A stretch of DNA of 22,828 nt from Candidatus Caldipriscus sp. T1.2 (GTDB lineage: Bacteria; Hydrothermota; Hydrothermia; LBFQ01): NCBI GenBank assembly GCA_000980735.1, contig LBFQ01000049.1, forward strand, positions 1,888-24,715, written 5' to 3'. The position numbers and the translations under genes are program-made. Of this stretch, positions 7,626 to 14,908 are shown one piece after another. Within the stretch, counting starts at the first letter, position 1; every line of letters begins with the position of its first letter. The notes beneath the pieces were generated by a model. That model searched no databases. It worked only from the letters and a program-made list of their open reading frames with translations, and was not told the DNA's origin.

Positions 7626-8932
7626 CTCTTTATCTCTTGAGCTTTCTTCATAGCCTCAAGGAACTTTTGAGGATCCTTTGGGGGTATAGGTTCAAGTTGG
7701 ACGACGTTATAAGCATCTTCTTTTAAGTAAGCGTTCGCAACCCTCCTTATATCCTCAACCTTAACCTCCGAGATCTTCCTTGGGTAATCGTTTATCTTCC
7801 CCGGATCCCCGTATATTATCCAACTCCATCCCATCCTCATACCCAAACCCAAAACGTTCTCGGTGCCATTCACAAACTCAACTATGGCGGATTTCTTTAC
7901 CCTGTTTAGAAAAGCCTCATCTATCCCCTTTTCCTTTATCTCCGCCAAGTTTTTGAGGATAATCCTTTCAACCTCCGAAAAGTCCGAGTTGGGTTGCAAA
8001 TTAACCCAAAACACCATAATTGAAGGGTCTATCCCATCATCAACCCAAACGAAATAGCTTGAAGCCTTTCCACCCTCAATGAGATCCTTATAAAGTTTTG
8101 AGGTTTTGGAGTTCAGATAGCTTGAAAGGACATTTAAAGCGTATATATCATCGTTTTTACCCTCGGGTATGTGCCAGGAAATTGCCAAGATCTTTGAGAA
8201 TCCCTCCTTTTTGACTGTAGCCCTCCTTACCCCCCTCTGCTCGGGTTCCTTTGTGCCAACCTCCGGAATTTTCCTTGGTTCGTATCCTCCGAAATACTTC
8301 TTAACCATTTCGTAGATCTCCTCCGCCTTCACATCCCCCACAACTATAACCGCGGCGTTGTTTGGAGCATAATATGTGTCGTAATACCTCTTTACATCCT
8401 CAAGGGTTATAGAGTTTAAATCGCTCATCCAACCTATCACGGGATGCCTGTATGGATGGGCTATAAAGGATATCGCGTAAAGTGCCTCGAAAACCGTGCC
8501 GTTGGGCGTATTCTCCGTCCTCCACCTCCTCTCCTCCTTTACCACCTCCCTCTCCTCCTCAAAACCCTCAAAGGTTAAATTCCTCATCCTATCCGCCTCC
8601 ATAGCTAATACTTCCTCCACCCTGTTTGAAGGTATAACCGCGTGATATGCGGTTGCGTCCCTTGTAGTAAATGCGTTATCGGATCCACCCATCATGTCTA
8701 TTATCTGACTATAATCCCCCTTTATTCCTTTGCTGGGCCTGAACATCATATGTTCGAGAAGGTGGGAAATTCCCGTTATTCCGTAGTTCTCGTTCCTTGA
8801 TCCAACCCTATACCAAACCTGTACCGTTGCGACTGGGGAGGAATGATCTTCAACAACAAAAACCCTAAGGCCGTTATCAAGTTTAAAGGTCTTTATCTCA
8901 ACGGGTTTTATTGTTCCCACAATCATAAGCAT
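7622..8932 (-). CDS. M16 (pitrilysin/insulinase-like) zinc metalloprotease
   Basis: The inverted zinc motif HLLEH is at 57-61, with the downstream acidic cluster EEREVVKEERRW (about 125-137) holding the third ligand, as in M16B peptidases and processing peptidase beta subunits. At 436 residues it is one two-domain half, so an active enzyme would be a homodimer or pair with another subunit. GVRRATVKKEGFSKILAISW and the region DIYALNVLSSYLNS match the second M16 domain. No signal peptide is visible, so cytoplasmic unless exported another way. Two ATGs (8932, 8926) could start it. It lies 6 bp after plsC. Its substrate is unknown. Confidence 0.93.
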   Translation of the reverse strand: MLMIVGTIKPVEIKTFKLDNGLRVFVVEDHSSPVATVQVWYRVGSRNENYGITGISHLLEHMMFRPSKGIKGDYSQIIDMMGGSDNAFTTRDATAYHAVIPSNRVEEVLAMEADRMRNLTFEGFEEEREVVKEERRWRTENTPNGTVFEALYAISFIAHPYRHPVIGWMSDLNSITLEDVKRYYDTYYAPNNAAVIVVGDVKAEEIYEMVKKYFGGYEPRKIPEVGTKEPEQRGVRRATVKKEGFSKILAISWHIPEGKNDDIYALNVLSSYLNSKTSKLYKDLIEGGKASSYFVWVDDGIDPSIMVFWVNLQPNSDFSEVERIILKNLAEIKEKGIDEAFLNRVKKSAIVEFVNGTENVLGLGMRMGWSWIIYGDPGKINDYPRKISEVKVEDIRRVANAYLKEDAYNVVQLEPIPPKDPQKFLEAMKKAQEIKR

Positions 8933-8938
8933 AATCGC

Positions 8939-9520
8939 TTATTCTAAGGCGGATTTTAGGATCTCAAGGAATTCTCTTGCCATCTCTTCCTCGCTTTTGA
9001 AATCCGAGGGGTAAAGGGTTTTTAAGTAAAGCAGTCTCAGATCCCTCTTAAATAGCCACCTCAAAACTTTCCTCCAAACCCTCCCCCTGTTCCCCCTTAT
9101 ACAAAGGACTATTACCGGAACGTTTTTGTCCTTTGAAAGCTTAAAAGCTCCGATTTTCACCTGTGGTAGCTTGTTCCTACCGCCCTCGGGAAATATCCCT
9201 ATGTCGTATCCCTCTTCTATCAAATCGTACGCCCTCTTGAAACCCTGAGGCAAGGGAAGGCCGTTGAAGAACCTTAAAAATGAGCCGAATATGGGATTTT
9301 TAAAGAGGTTTCCGTGTCCCAAAAAGTACAGTTCCCTATCCCAAAAGGCGAGAATGAGCGGGGGATCTATGTAAGAGGAATGATTTGATGTAATTATTAC
9401 GGGAGTGTTGGGAAGGTTGAGGCTTTCCCTGTTTAAGAATTTTGCGCCGGTTAAGGTTCTAAATAGAAAATTTAATACGCTTCGGGCAAAGCGCCACCTA
9501 AGGCTCCCCCGCATAAACAT
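8939..9520 (-). CDS. plsC: 1-acyl-sn-glycerol-3-phosphate acyltransferase
   Basis: Second acylation step in phospholipid synthesis, making phosphatidic acid at the inner membrane. The catalytic NHSSYID (NHX4D, about 46-52), a GNLFKNPIFGSFLRFFNGLPL acceptor-binding block, FPEGGRN (FPEGTR in most homologues) and IGAFKLSKDKNVPVIVLCIRG are in the canonical order. At 193 residues it is a short family member without the usual N-terminal membrane helices. The start overlaps the end of the upstream propeller gene by 23 bp; ATG at 9514 is an equally good start. The downstream CTP-transferase-like gene at 14893 and accD are further lipid-linked genes in the window. Confidence 0.93.
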   Translation of the reverse strand: MFMRGSLRWRFARSVLNFLFRTLTGAKFLNRESLNLPNTPVIITSNHSSYIDPPLILAFWDRELYFLGHGNLFKNPIFGSFLRFFNGLPLPQGFKRAYDLIEEGYDIGIFPEGGRNKLPQVKIGAFKLSKDKNVPVIVLCIRGNRGRVWRKVLRWLFKRDLRLLYLKTLYPSDFKSEEEMAREFLEILKSALE

Positions 9521-10463
9521 CTATGGGTCCATCCCCCACGTAAAACTGCTTTATTATCCTTCCGGAGAAGTCCGCGTATAAAACCCTATCGTTATCAAAA
9601 TCTGTGATTATTAGGGTGTCCCCCTTAACCGCGCAGGAGGACGCGGAAATATCGGAAATTATGAAACCTTCCCCCCTTTCCACCGCCCAGTTGAACTTAT
9701 AAACCCCACCATACCACCCCACCAAGAATAGGTACCCACCCTTTGATATGCACATACCACCCAAATAACCACCCACAAAGAAGCTATCGACCCCCTCCGA
9801 GATCCTGTAAAGGTAAGTTTCCCTTCCGGAATAATCTCCCGTGGAAAGGACGTATATTTCCCCATCCCCATCCAATATAACGGATTGGGAGTTTATACCC
9901 GTCCTGAACGTCCTTATAGTGTCAAAATTAAAAACGTTGTGTATCCAGAGCTCCCCCCTCATATCCGAATAGTAATTCGTGCATGCTACAAAGAGCTTAC
10001 TTCCCGAGACATATAAACCCTCCGGATTTCCGCAAGTTCTAAACTCCGAAATCAAACTTTTCCCCCTAAAGGCGCTTATCGTGCTTGTTAAAAAATTGCT
10101 GACAAAAAGGGTATTGTTTATGTAAGAATATGCCAGGGAGTAAGGGTTCCTTCCATCCCCCACCCTTAACGTCTCAACCTCTGTGGTTGTGGTTATATAC
10201 CTAAATACGGTATTTGTTCCGGAATTTACGATGAAAACCGTATCACCCACCTTTAATATTTTGTTTGCCCAGAGATCCGCGAATATAACCCTTCTTGCGG
10301 AATCATCTATATACCAAAGCTCGGGCGATAGGGTGGTTAAAACCCAAACCCCACCTTTCCCCTCAACTATCGCGTTGTTTTCCCCACCCACGTAAAACCT
10401 TTCAACGCAACCGTAAAGGAGGAAAAAAACGCTAAGATTCCTCAAGCTTCTTAACGACGACAT
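9498..10463 (-). CDS. YVTN/NHL-type beta-propeller lipoprotein
   Basis: 321 residues. The N-terminus runs through a short hydrophobic stretch to a lipobox-like LLYGC with Cys19, indicating a lipoprotein. The rest is a run of about 40-residue units of the form xxVGDGRNPYSLAY, NNTLFVSN, STISAF and so on, typical of YVTN or NHL beta propellers, with about six blades. No catalytic residues are recognisable; such proteins usually bind partners or ligands at the envelope. The start lies 32 bp inside gatB; an internal TTG (codon 7) would give a cleaner signal peptide. GGGTGA just before the ATG could serve as a weak ribosome site. The cellular role is unknown. Confidence 0.8.
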   Translation of the reverse strand: MSSLRSLRNLSVFFLLYGCVERFYVGGENNAIVEGKGGVWVLTTLSPELWYIDDSARRVIFADLWANKILKVGDTVFIVNSGTNTVFRYITTTTEVETLRVGDGRNPYSLAYSYINNTLFVSNFLTSTISAFRGKSLISEFRTCGNPEGLYVSGSKLFVACTNYYSDMRGELWIHNVFNFDTIRTFRTGINSQSVILDGDGEIYVLSTGDYSGRETYLYRISEGVDSFFVGGYLGGMCISKGGYLFLVGWYGGVYKFNWAVERGEGFIISDISASSCAVKGDTLIITDFDNDRVLYADFSGRIIKQFYVGDGPIDVYAGEP

Positions 10464-11805
10464 CGCTCACCCTCTTCGGATCAACCTTACCCCTAAGATC
10501 CTTCATTATCTGCCCAACAAAGAAACCCACAACCCCCTTCTGTCCCTTCTTATACTTTTCCACCTGCTGGGGGTTGTTTTTAATGAGCTCATCAACGAGG
10601 CTTTCAAGGTCTATTTCGACGGGTTTTGGTGCCTCTTCTATGAGCCTCTCAAAGGGAACACCTTCAAATATGTTCTTCTGTACCGCAACCTTTAAGTATT
10701 CCTCCAAAATCTCTCCCTTCTCCACTTTTTCCAAAAGCTTACCAAACCCCCCAACATCAAACTCCCTTAAGGTTTTCCCCTTCTGATTCAACCTCCCAAC
10801 TATTACATTCACCAAATACTCAGCCCATCTTTTTGGATTTACACCCCTTAGGGAATCGAAGGTTTGAGAAAGCTCAAGATCGTAAGCTATTATCTTCGCA
10901 AGATTTTTGGGGACACCCAAGGAGATATACCTCTCCTCCTTCTCCCAGGGCATCTCTTTTATGAGAACTTTCGCCTCCTCAATCATTGATTCATCCACAA
11001 GGAGAGGGGGTATGTCCGGCTCGGGGAAGTACCTATAATCGCTCTCCGTTTCTTTGGTCCTCATAGGTTCCGTCTCCTTTCCGTTCCACATCCTCGTCTC
11101 CTGTATCACTTTCCCCCCTCCCATTATTATTTCGCTCTGCCTTTTTATCTCATACTCTATTGCGTCCGCTATAGCCTTAAAGGAGTTTAAATTCTTTATT
11201 TCAACTTTCGTTCCAAAAGTTTCCCTTGATGCGCTCACGGATACATTCACATCCACCCTAAACTGGCCCTTCTCCATATCCGCGCCTGAAATTCCCAAGT
11301 ACCTGACCGTGGATTGTAGGGCCCTTAAAACTTCCTTTGCCTCCTCCGGCGAGGATATTTCCGGGGCAAAAACTATTTCAAGGAGTGGTATTCCAGCCCT
11401 GTTGAAGTCCAAAAGGACGGTACCATCTTCAAGGTGTAAGGATTTTGCGGTTTCCTCCTCAAGGTTTATCCTCTCTATCCTCTTCCCCAAAATCCAGGCG
11501 TTCCTAACAATGGGAACCGAATATTGGGTTATCTGATAACCCTTTGGAAGGTCCGGATAGAAGTAGTTCTTCCTATAAAAATGCGAAATTCTTGATATTT
11601 CACCCTTTAGGGCAAGGCCTAGGGATAATGCAAAAATAACGGCGGTTCTATTGGGAACGGGTAAGCTTCCGGGATGCGCCAAACATATTGGACATACAGC
11701 AACGTTGGGCTCCTCCCATTCCCCCACCGGGCAGGGGCAAAACATCTTACTTTTTGTATTAAGCTCAACGTGTACCTCAAGCCCTATTCTTGGGAACATC
11801 CTCAA
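10432..11805 (-). CDS. gatB: Aspartyl/glutamyl-tRNA amidotransferase subunit B
   Basis: Part of GatCAB, which converts Glu-tRNA(Gln) or Asp-tRNA(Asn) to the amidated form. RIGLEVHVELNTKSK opens the cradle domain, and a CPCP...CPIC zinc site (Cys23, 25, 38, 41) follows. HFYRKNYFYPDLPKGYQITQ, DFNRAGIPLLEIV, MEKGQFRVDVNVS and ESDYRYFPEPDIPP are the family signatures. The helical and YqeY-like tRNA-binding tail ends KGVVGFFVGQIMKDLRGKVDP. 457 residues, close to normal. The TTG start overlaps the upstream stop as TTGA; ATG at 11799 is possible and leaves a 2-bp gap. gatA and gatC are not in the window, so the operon is dispersed. Confidence 0.96.
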   Translation of the reverse strand: MRMFPRIGLEVHVELNTKSKMFCPCPVGEWEEPNVAVCPICLAHPGSLPVPNRTAVIFALSLGLALKGEISRISHFYRKNYFYPDLPKGYQITQYSVPIVRNAWILGKRIERINLEEETAKSLHLEDGTVLLDFNRAGIPLLEIVFAPEISSPEEAKEVLRALQSTVRYLGISGADMEKGQFRVDVNVSVSASRETFGTKVEIKNLNSFKAIADAIEYEIKRQSEIIMGGGKVIQETRMWNGKETEPMRTKETESDYRYFPEPDIPPLLVDESMIEEAKVLIKEMPWEKEERYISLGVPKNLAKIIAYDLELSQTFDSLRGVNPKRWAEYLVNVIVGRLNQKGKTLREFDVGGFGKLLEKVEKGEILEEYLKVAVQKNIFEGVPFERLIEEAPKPVEIDLESLVDELIKNNPQQVEKYKKGQKGVVGFFVGQIMKDLRGKVDPKRVSDVVVKKLEES

Positions 11806-12425
11806 AACAGGAAACCACCCCCTACAATTATGCTCAGGAAAGGACCTCCCGCGCTTGCTCTGGGACCTCCGGAAACCTCCCTATCCCAAACTTTCCATCC
11901 CCCACCCAAGGCATGGGAATATCCCACCTTTAAACCCAAGCTCAAACCGTACAGGGATACATCCCCCTGAAGGGAAGCCTTTATTAGGTATGAACCCTTT
12001 GAAAACTTTGCGGTTCTTGGGGGATTTACAAAGGCGCTATCAAAGCTCCCGGAATAGTCCTCTATTAACGTAATGTTTATTGAACCACCGCCTATCCCCA
12101 AGATCCCGTAAAAGTTGAACCTTTTGTTTGAATAAAGGAGATAACCGATATCGAAGAAGCCGAAGCTTCCATCTATGCGTGCGGTCCTCTTGAGGGATTC
12201 GTTCCTAACACTTGCACCTATAAAACTTCCCCCCTCGCCCCCAATAAGAACTTTCTTTATTACACCATAACCTGAACCTCCAGTTGATACGAAGTAACCT
12301 TTTAATTCACCGTACCCATTATTCTTTAGGTAATTTGAGAGTTCGGAAATTTGGGGGAAACGGAGGGAGAGGTTGAAATGCCCAAATCCCCCAAAACCCA
12401 AGACGGAGATTAAAAGGGACAACAT
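11802..12425 (-). CDS. Small outer-membrane beta-barrel-like protein
   Basis: 207 residues, unrecognised family. The N-terminus MLSLLISVLGFGGFG is hydrophobic but has no basic residues, so the signal would be very short. The rest is Gly/Ser-rich alternating strands (FNFYGILGIGGGSINITLI, YGLSLGLKVGYSHALGGG) ending FLSIIVGGGFLF. A terminal Phe on a C-terminal amphipathic strand is the usual BamA-recognised signature of an outer-membrane barrel, and the length would suit 8 strands. It has a TAAAAT box in the 19-bp gap before the ATG, so it and gatB may also be transcribed separately from ugd. Function not predictable. Confidence 0.7.
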   Translation of the reverse strand: MLSLLISVLGFGGFGHFNLSLRFPQISELSNYLKNNGYGELKGYFVSTGGSGYGVIKKVLIGGEGGSFIGASVRNESLKRTARIDGSFGFFDIGYLLYSNKRFNFYGILGIGGGSINITLIEDYSGSFDSAFVNPPRTAKFSKGSYLIKASLQGDVSLYGLSLGLKVGYSHALGGGWKVWDREVSGGPRASAGGPFLSIIVGGGFLF

Positions 12426-12431
12426 GCGGGT

Positions 12432-12437
12432 ATTTTA
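12432..12437 (-). promoter_or_regulatory. TAAAAT -10 box before the small barrel gene
   Basis: TAAAAT on the minus strand, six bases before the ATG at 12425, in a 19-bp gap. This is the spacing at which transcription would begin on the start codon itself. It may be an internal promoter for the barrel-gatB end of the cluster. No Shine-Dalgarno is present. Confidence 0.45.
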
Positions 12438-12444
12438 AGGGGGA

Positions 12445-12834
12445 CTATTCCAAGAAGTACCTATAGTATCCCTTTAAAAATTCCCCCGCCTCTTTTTTCC
12501 CAAGCTTATAAGCCCTGTAACAACACTCCGCGGAGAGCAAACCTTCCCCCTTAGAGCATATTATGTAGTATTCTTCGGCGGCCTTTTCCTTCTGGTTCTT
12601 CCTTTCAAGCATAACCGCAAGGAGATACCTGTCATAAAGGGTTCTAATTTCCAGTTTGACCTCCCTGTTCGTTAAAATTGAGAGGTAGTTTGAGGAAAAG
12701 GACCTTTGGTCAGGTATCTCATCCCAGATCCTGTAAAGAAAGAGGGCTTCAGGGTCGTTTAATCCGGCGTTCAGTAGGGCGTTCTTGCAACCCCCATCCG
12801 TGGAGCATATAAAAAGGGCGGAAAGTAGGCTCAT
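12445..12834 (-). CDS. Small exported, helical Cys-rich protein of unknown function
   Basis: 129 residues from the ATG at 12834. The frame is open to 12867, but the 12834 ATG overlaps the ugd stop as ATGA and has a Shine-Dalgarno-like GGAGG eight bases upstream, so it is preferred. The N-terminus MSLLSALFICSTDGG looks like a very short signal; the Cys at 10 is not in a standard lipobox. The body is alpha-helical with pairs resembling one or two TPR-type hairpins (LYDRYLLAVMLERKNQKEKAAEEYYIIC, then GLLSAECCYRAYKLGKKEAGEFLKGYY). Six Cys in all. No family recognised. Confidence 0.65.
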   Translation of the reverse strand: MSLLSALFICSTDGGCKNALLNAGLNDPEALFLYRIWDEIPDQRSFSSNYLSILTNREVKLEIRTLYDRYLLAVMLERKNQKEKAAEEYYIICSKGEGLLSAECCYRAYKLGKKEAGEFLKGYYRYFLE

Positions 12835-14132
12835 AAATACCCCCTCCCTACCATCCAAACCTTCCAACCTTCCATATTCAACCCCCTTAATACCCCCACG
12901 GAGTCTATAATAACGGGATTTTTAACGGAATCTTTTACTTTCTTCCAATCTATATCCCTGAAATCCTTCCAAGCGGTCAAGATCAGGACAACATCGGAAC
13001 CATCAAGGGCGGAATACGGATCCTGGAATATCTCCACATTTTCAAAAATTTTCCTTGCGTTATCCCCACCCATTGGATCGTAAGCCTTCACCCTTGCCCC
13101 GAGCTTGAGGAGGCGGGTTATTATGGGTATCGAGATTGAGTTCCTAACATCATCCGTATTTGGTTTAAAGGTCAAACCCAGGACGCTTACGGTTTTCCCA
13201 ATAAGAACACCACCCAAAACCTCCTTTACCCTCCAAAGGATCCTCCTCTTTTGAAGCTCGTTCCTCTTATGTATCGCCTCCAAAAACTCGGCGGAATAAT
13301 GGTTTTCCTCCGCCATCCTTATAAGCGCCATAAGGTCCTTAGGGAGACAGGGGCCACTATAACCGGGCCCCGGTTGCAAATATGTCCTCCCTATCCTCGG
13401 ATCTAACCCTATACCTTCAGCAACGGTGAAAACATCCGCACCCATAGCCTCGCATATACCCGCTATTTCGTTTATAAAAGATACCCTCATTGCCAAAAAG
13501 GCGTTTGATGCGTACTTTATAAGCTGGGCGTCCTTTATTGATGTAATAATCTTAGGAGCGTTTATCTTCTCATAAAGGGACATTATCTCCTCCGCTATTT
13601 CCTTTCTATCTGCACCCACCACGATCCTGCTTGGGTTCAGGAAGTCATATATACCCGTCCCTTCCCTTAAAAACTCCGGGTTATAAGCAAGCTCGTAATC
13701 TATACCTTTTCTCCTCCCCTCTACCTCAAACACCCTCTCAAGGGCCTCAAGGCTCCCTATGGGTGCCGTACTCCTTATGATTATTATTGAAAAATTTTTA
13801 AGGTTCCTCGCTATGTTCCTTCCCGCCTCCAAAAGCTGGGTTAGATCCGCGCTCCCATCCTCGTCCATAGGGGTATTCACCGCCACGAAAATATACCTTG
13901 AACCCTCAACGGCGTAAGATACATCATCCGTAAACTCCAATTTCCCACTTTCCAAAGCGGATCTTAAATAATCTTCAAGCCCCTCCTCAAAAAACGGGAG
14001 CTCCCCTCTTTTGAGCTTCTCAACCTTCTCTCTATCCTTGTCCATCCCCACAACCCTATGACCCAAGCTTGCGAACCCTACCGCGCTAACCAACCCCACA
14101 TAACCCGTACCTATTACCGCTATTTTTCCCAT
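12831..14132 (-). CDS. ugd: UDP-glucose 6-dehydrogenase
   Basis: Oxidises UDP-glucose (or a related UDP-hexose) to the uronate with two NAD+, feeding polysaccharide or LPS synthesis. The NAD-binding GTGYVGL is at 8-14, with D31 at the end of strand 2 favouring NAD. VAVNTPMDEDGSADL, STAPIGS, AYNPEFLREG, QLIKYASNAFLAMRVSFINEIA and PGPGYSGPCLPKDLMAL follow; Cys262 is the catalytic nucleophile. The usual GYGGSCFPKD reads GYSGPCLPKD. The UDP-binding C-terminal domain ends in VGRGYL. 433 residues, full length. First gene of the ten-gene cluster; its ATG follows a TAGAAT box by eight bases with no Shine-Dalgarno. Confidence 0.96.
   Translation of the reverse strand: MGKIAVIGTGYVGLVSAVGFASLGHRVVGMDKDREKVEKLKRGELPFFEEGLEDYLRSALESGKLEFTDDVSYAVEGSRYIFVAVNTPMDEDGSADLTQLLEAGRNIARNLKNFSIIIIRSTAPIGSLEALERVFEVEGRRKGIDYELAYNPEFLREGTGIYDFLNPSRIVVGADRKEIAEEIMSLYEKINAPKIITSIKDAQLIKYASNAFLAMRVSFINEIAGICEAMGADVFTVAEGIGLDPRIGRTYLQPGPGYSGPCLPKDLMALIRMAEENHYSAEFLEAIHKRNELQKRRILWRVKEVLGGVLIGKTVSVLGLTFKPNTDDVRNSISIPIITRLLKLGARVKAYDPMGGDNARKIFENVEIFQDPYSALDGSDVVLILTAWKDFRDIDWKKVKDSVKNPVIIDSVGVLRGLNMEGWKVWMVGRGYL
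12843..12847 (-). promoter_or_regulatory. GGAGG ribosome-binding site deciding the start at 12834
   Basis: GGAGG within a GGGAGGGGG run inside the end of ugd, eight bases before the ATG. It is one of few convincing Shine-Dalgarno sequences in the window and supports the shorter start of the small Cys-rich gene. Confidence 0.5.
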
Positions 14133-14140
14133 AACCCCAA

Positions 14141-14146
14141 ATTCTA
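14141..14146 (-). promoter_or_regulatory. TAGAAT -10 box for ugd and the ten-gene cluster
   Basis: Minus-strand TAGAAT followed by TTGGGGTT and the ugd ATG. The eight-base gap leaves no room for a leader with a ribosome site, so a leaderless mRNA is predicted. No -35 consensus is visible at 16-18 bases. It sits back to back with the box of the divergent lipoprotein gene. Confidence 0.6.
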
Positions 14147-14149
14147 CCG

Positions 14150-14155
14150 TAGAAT
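14150..14155 (+). promoter_or_regulatory. TAGAAT -10 box for the lipoprotein gene
   Basis: Plus-strand TAGAAT, then eight bases, then the ATG at 14164. This is the mirror image of the ugd promoter, with only three bases between the two boxes. Leaderless transcription is predicted. Confidence 0.6.
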
Positions 14156-14163
14156 TTTATCGT

Positions 14164-14844
14164 ATGCGGAAAGTTTTGTTGGTGTTATTATTTTTGTCTT
14201 GTAGGTATAGGGAACTACCTGAGGAACTTTTTATATATCCCATAAGGGAGGGGACATTTTGGTATTATGAGGAGGATAGTGTTGGAGCGTTGGATTCCCT
14301 AATAGTATTGAGGGACACAAACTATACGTTTTCAGGTAAAGTTTTGCCCGCCTGGAAGGTACAAAAGTCCCACGAAAGCGCATCTCAGGGATTAATAATA
14401 GACACCAACATAACTTTTATTTACAACAACACGATTATGGAGGTTTTGCCTACCAAGGGTCTCTTCCCAGATAGCATATATTACAACGACAAGTGGGTAA
14501 AATTTATATACAACGAGGATTCGGTCGTAGTAACTTGGCTCCCTTTGAAGGTTAAACCCGGAGATAAATGGGAGATGACGAGGGGTTCTGGGACGGTCAT
14601 ATACGGAAGCTTAGTTTGCGATATGAGCATAACCGTAGATGCGGAAGCGGTAGGGTATGAGGATATAAAATACAGACCAATAACGCGTAGATTTTTGGAA
14701 GATAGCGTGATATATAGGGGGGATTCCCTATTCTTTGAGAGAAGCTTGAAGGTTGAATATAAGGTAAAAACCATGATGTGCTCAATACCTCTGGAGGTTA
14801 CCCTGCTAACGATTTGGTGGAAAAAGTGGAGTAGGACCCGTTAA
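14164..14844 (+). CDS. Lipoprotein of unknown function, frame broken at its 3' end
   Basis: 226 residues as read. MRKVLLVLLFLSC is a textbook lipoprotein signal with Cys13. The mature part is beta-rich (GTFWYYEEDS, AWKVQKS, VKFIYNEDSVVVTWLPLKVKPGDKWEM), resembling envelope lipoproteins that form a single curved sheet. The frame ends in WWKKWSRTR, an unlikely end. Dropping one base in the A run at 14821-14825 instead gives WWKSGVGPVKNEALGYPKN and a stop at 14906-14908, 247 residues in all. A GVGPVK segment near the end is common in such lipoproteins, as I recall them. The mended gene would overlap the next start by 16 bp. Function unknown. Confidence 0.8.
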   Translation: MRKVLLVLLFLSCRYRELPEELFIYPIREGTFWYYEEDSVGALDSLIVLRDTNYTFSGKVLPAWKVQKSHESASQGLIIDTNITFIYNNTIMEVLPTKGLFPDSIYYNDKWVKFIYNEDSVVVTWLPLKVKPGDKWEMTRGSGTVIYGSLVCDMSITVDAEAVGYEDIKYRPITRRFLEDSVIYRGDSLFFERSLKVEYKVKTMMCSIPLEVTLLTIWWKKWSRTR

Positions 14845-14908
14845 AAACGAAGCCCTCGGTTATCCCAAAAATCTAATAACATATCTTGTGGGTTGGATAA
14901 GGCCTTAA
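14826..14908 (+). pseudogene. Out-of-frame C-terminal segment of the lipoprotein gene
   Basis: Read in the frame with codons at 14828, 14831 and so on, the DNA encodes SGVGPVKNEALGYPKNLIT, then YLVGWIRP and TAA at 14906-14908. It continues the lipoprotein sensibly and fills what would otherwise be a 48-bp gap. It has no start of its own. Confidence 0.65.

Larger units (their letters stand above)
14139..14157. repeat. 19-bp palindrome between divergent genes
   Basis: AAATTCTACCGTAGAATTT has two perfect 9-base arms around one central base and fills most of the 31 bp between the ugd and lipoprotein starts. Both arms contain TAGAAT, so the symmetry may be no more than two facing -10 boxes. It could also be an operator for a dimeric regulator controlling both directions. 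Confidence 0.8.

Noticed and set aside
11054..11536. 160-residue open frame on the plus strand inside gatB
   Set aside because: Antisense shadow of gatB caused by codon bias; Ser/Phe-rich with no recognisable domain.
12835..12867. Longer start for the small Cys-rich gene
   Set aside because: It would put a charged 11-residue extension before the export signal and ignore the GGAGG and ATGA overlap at 12834.
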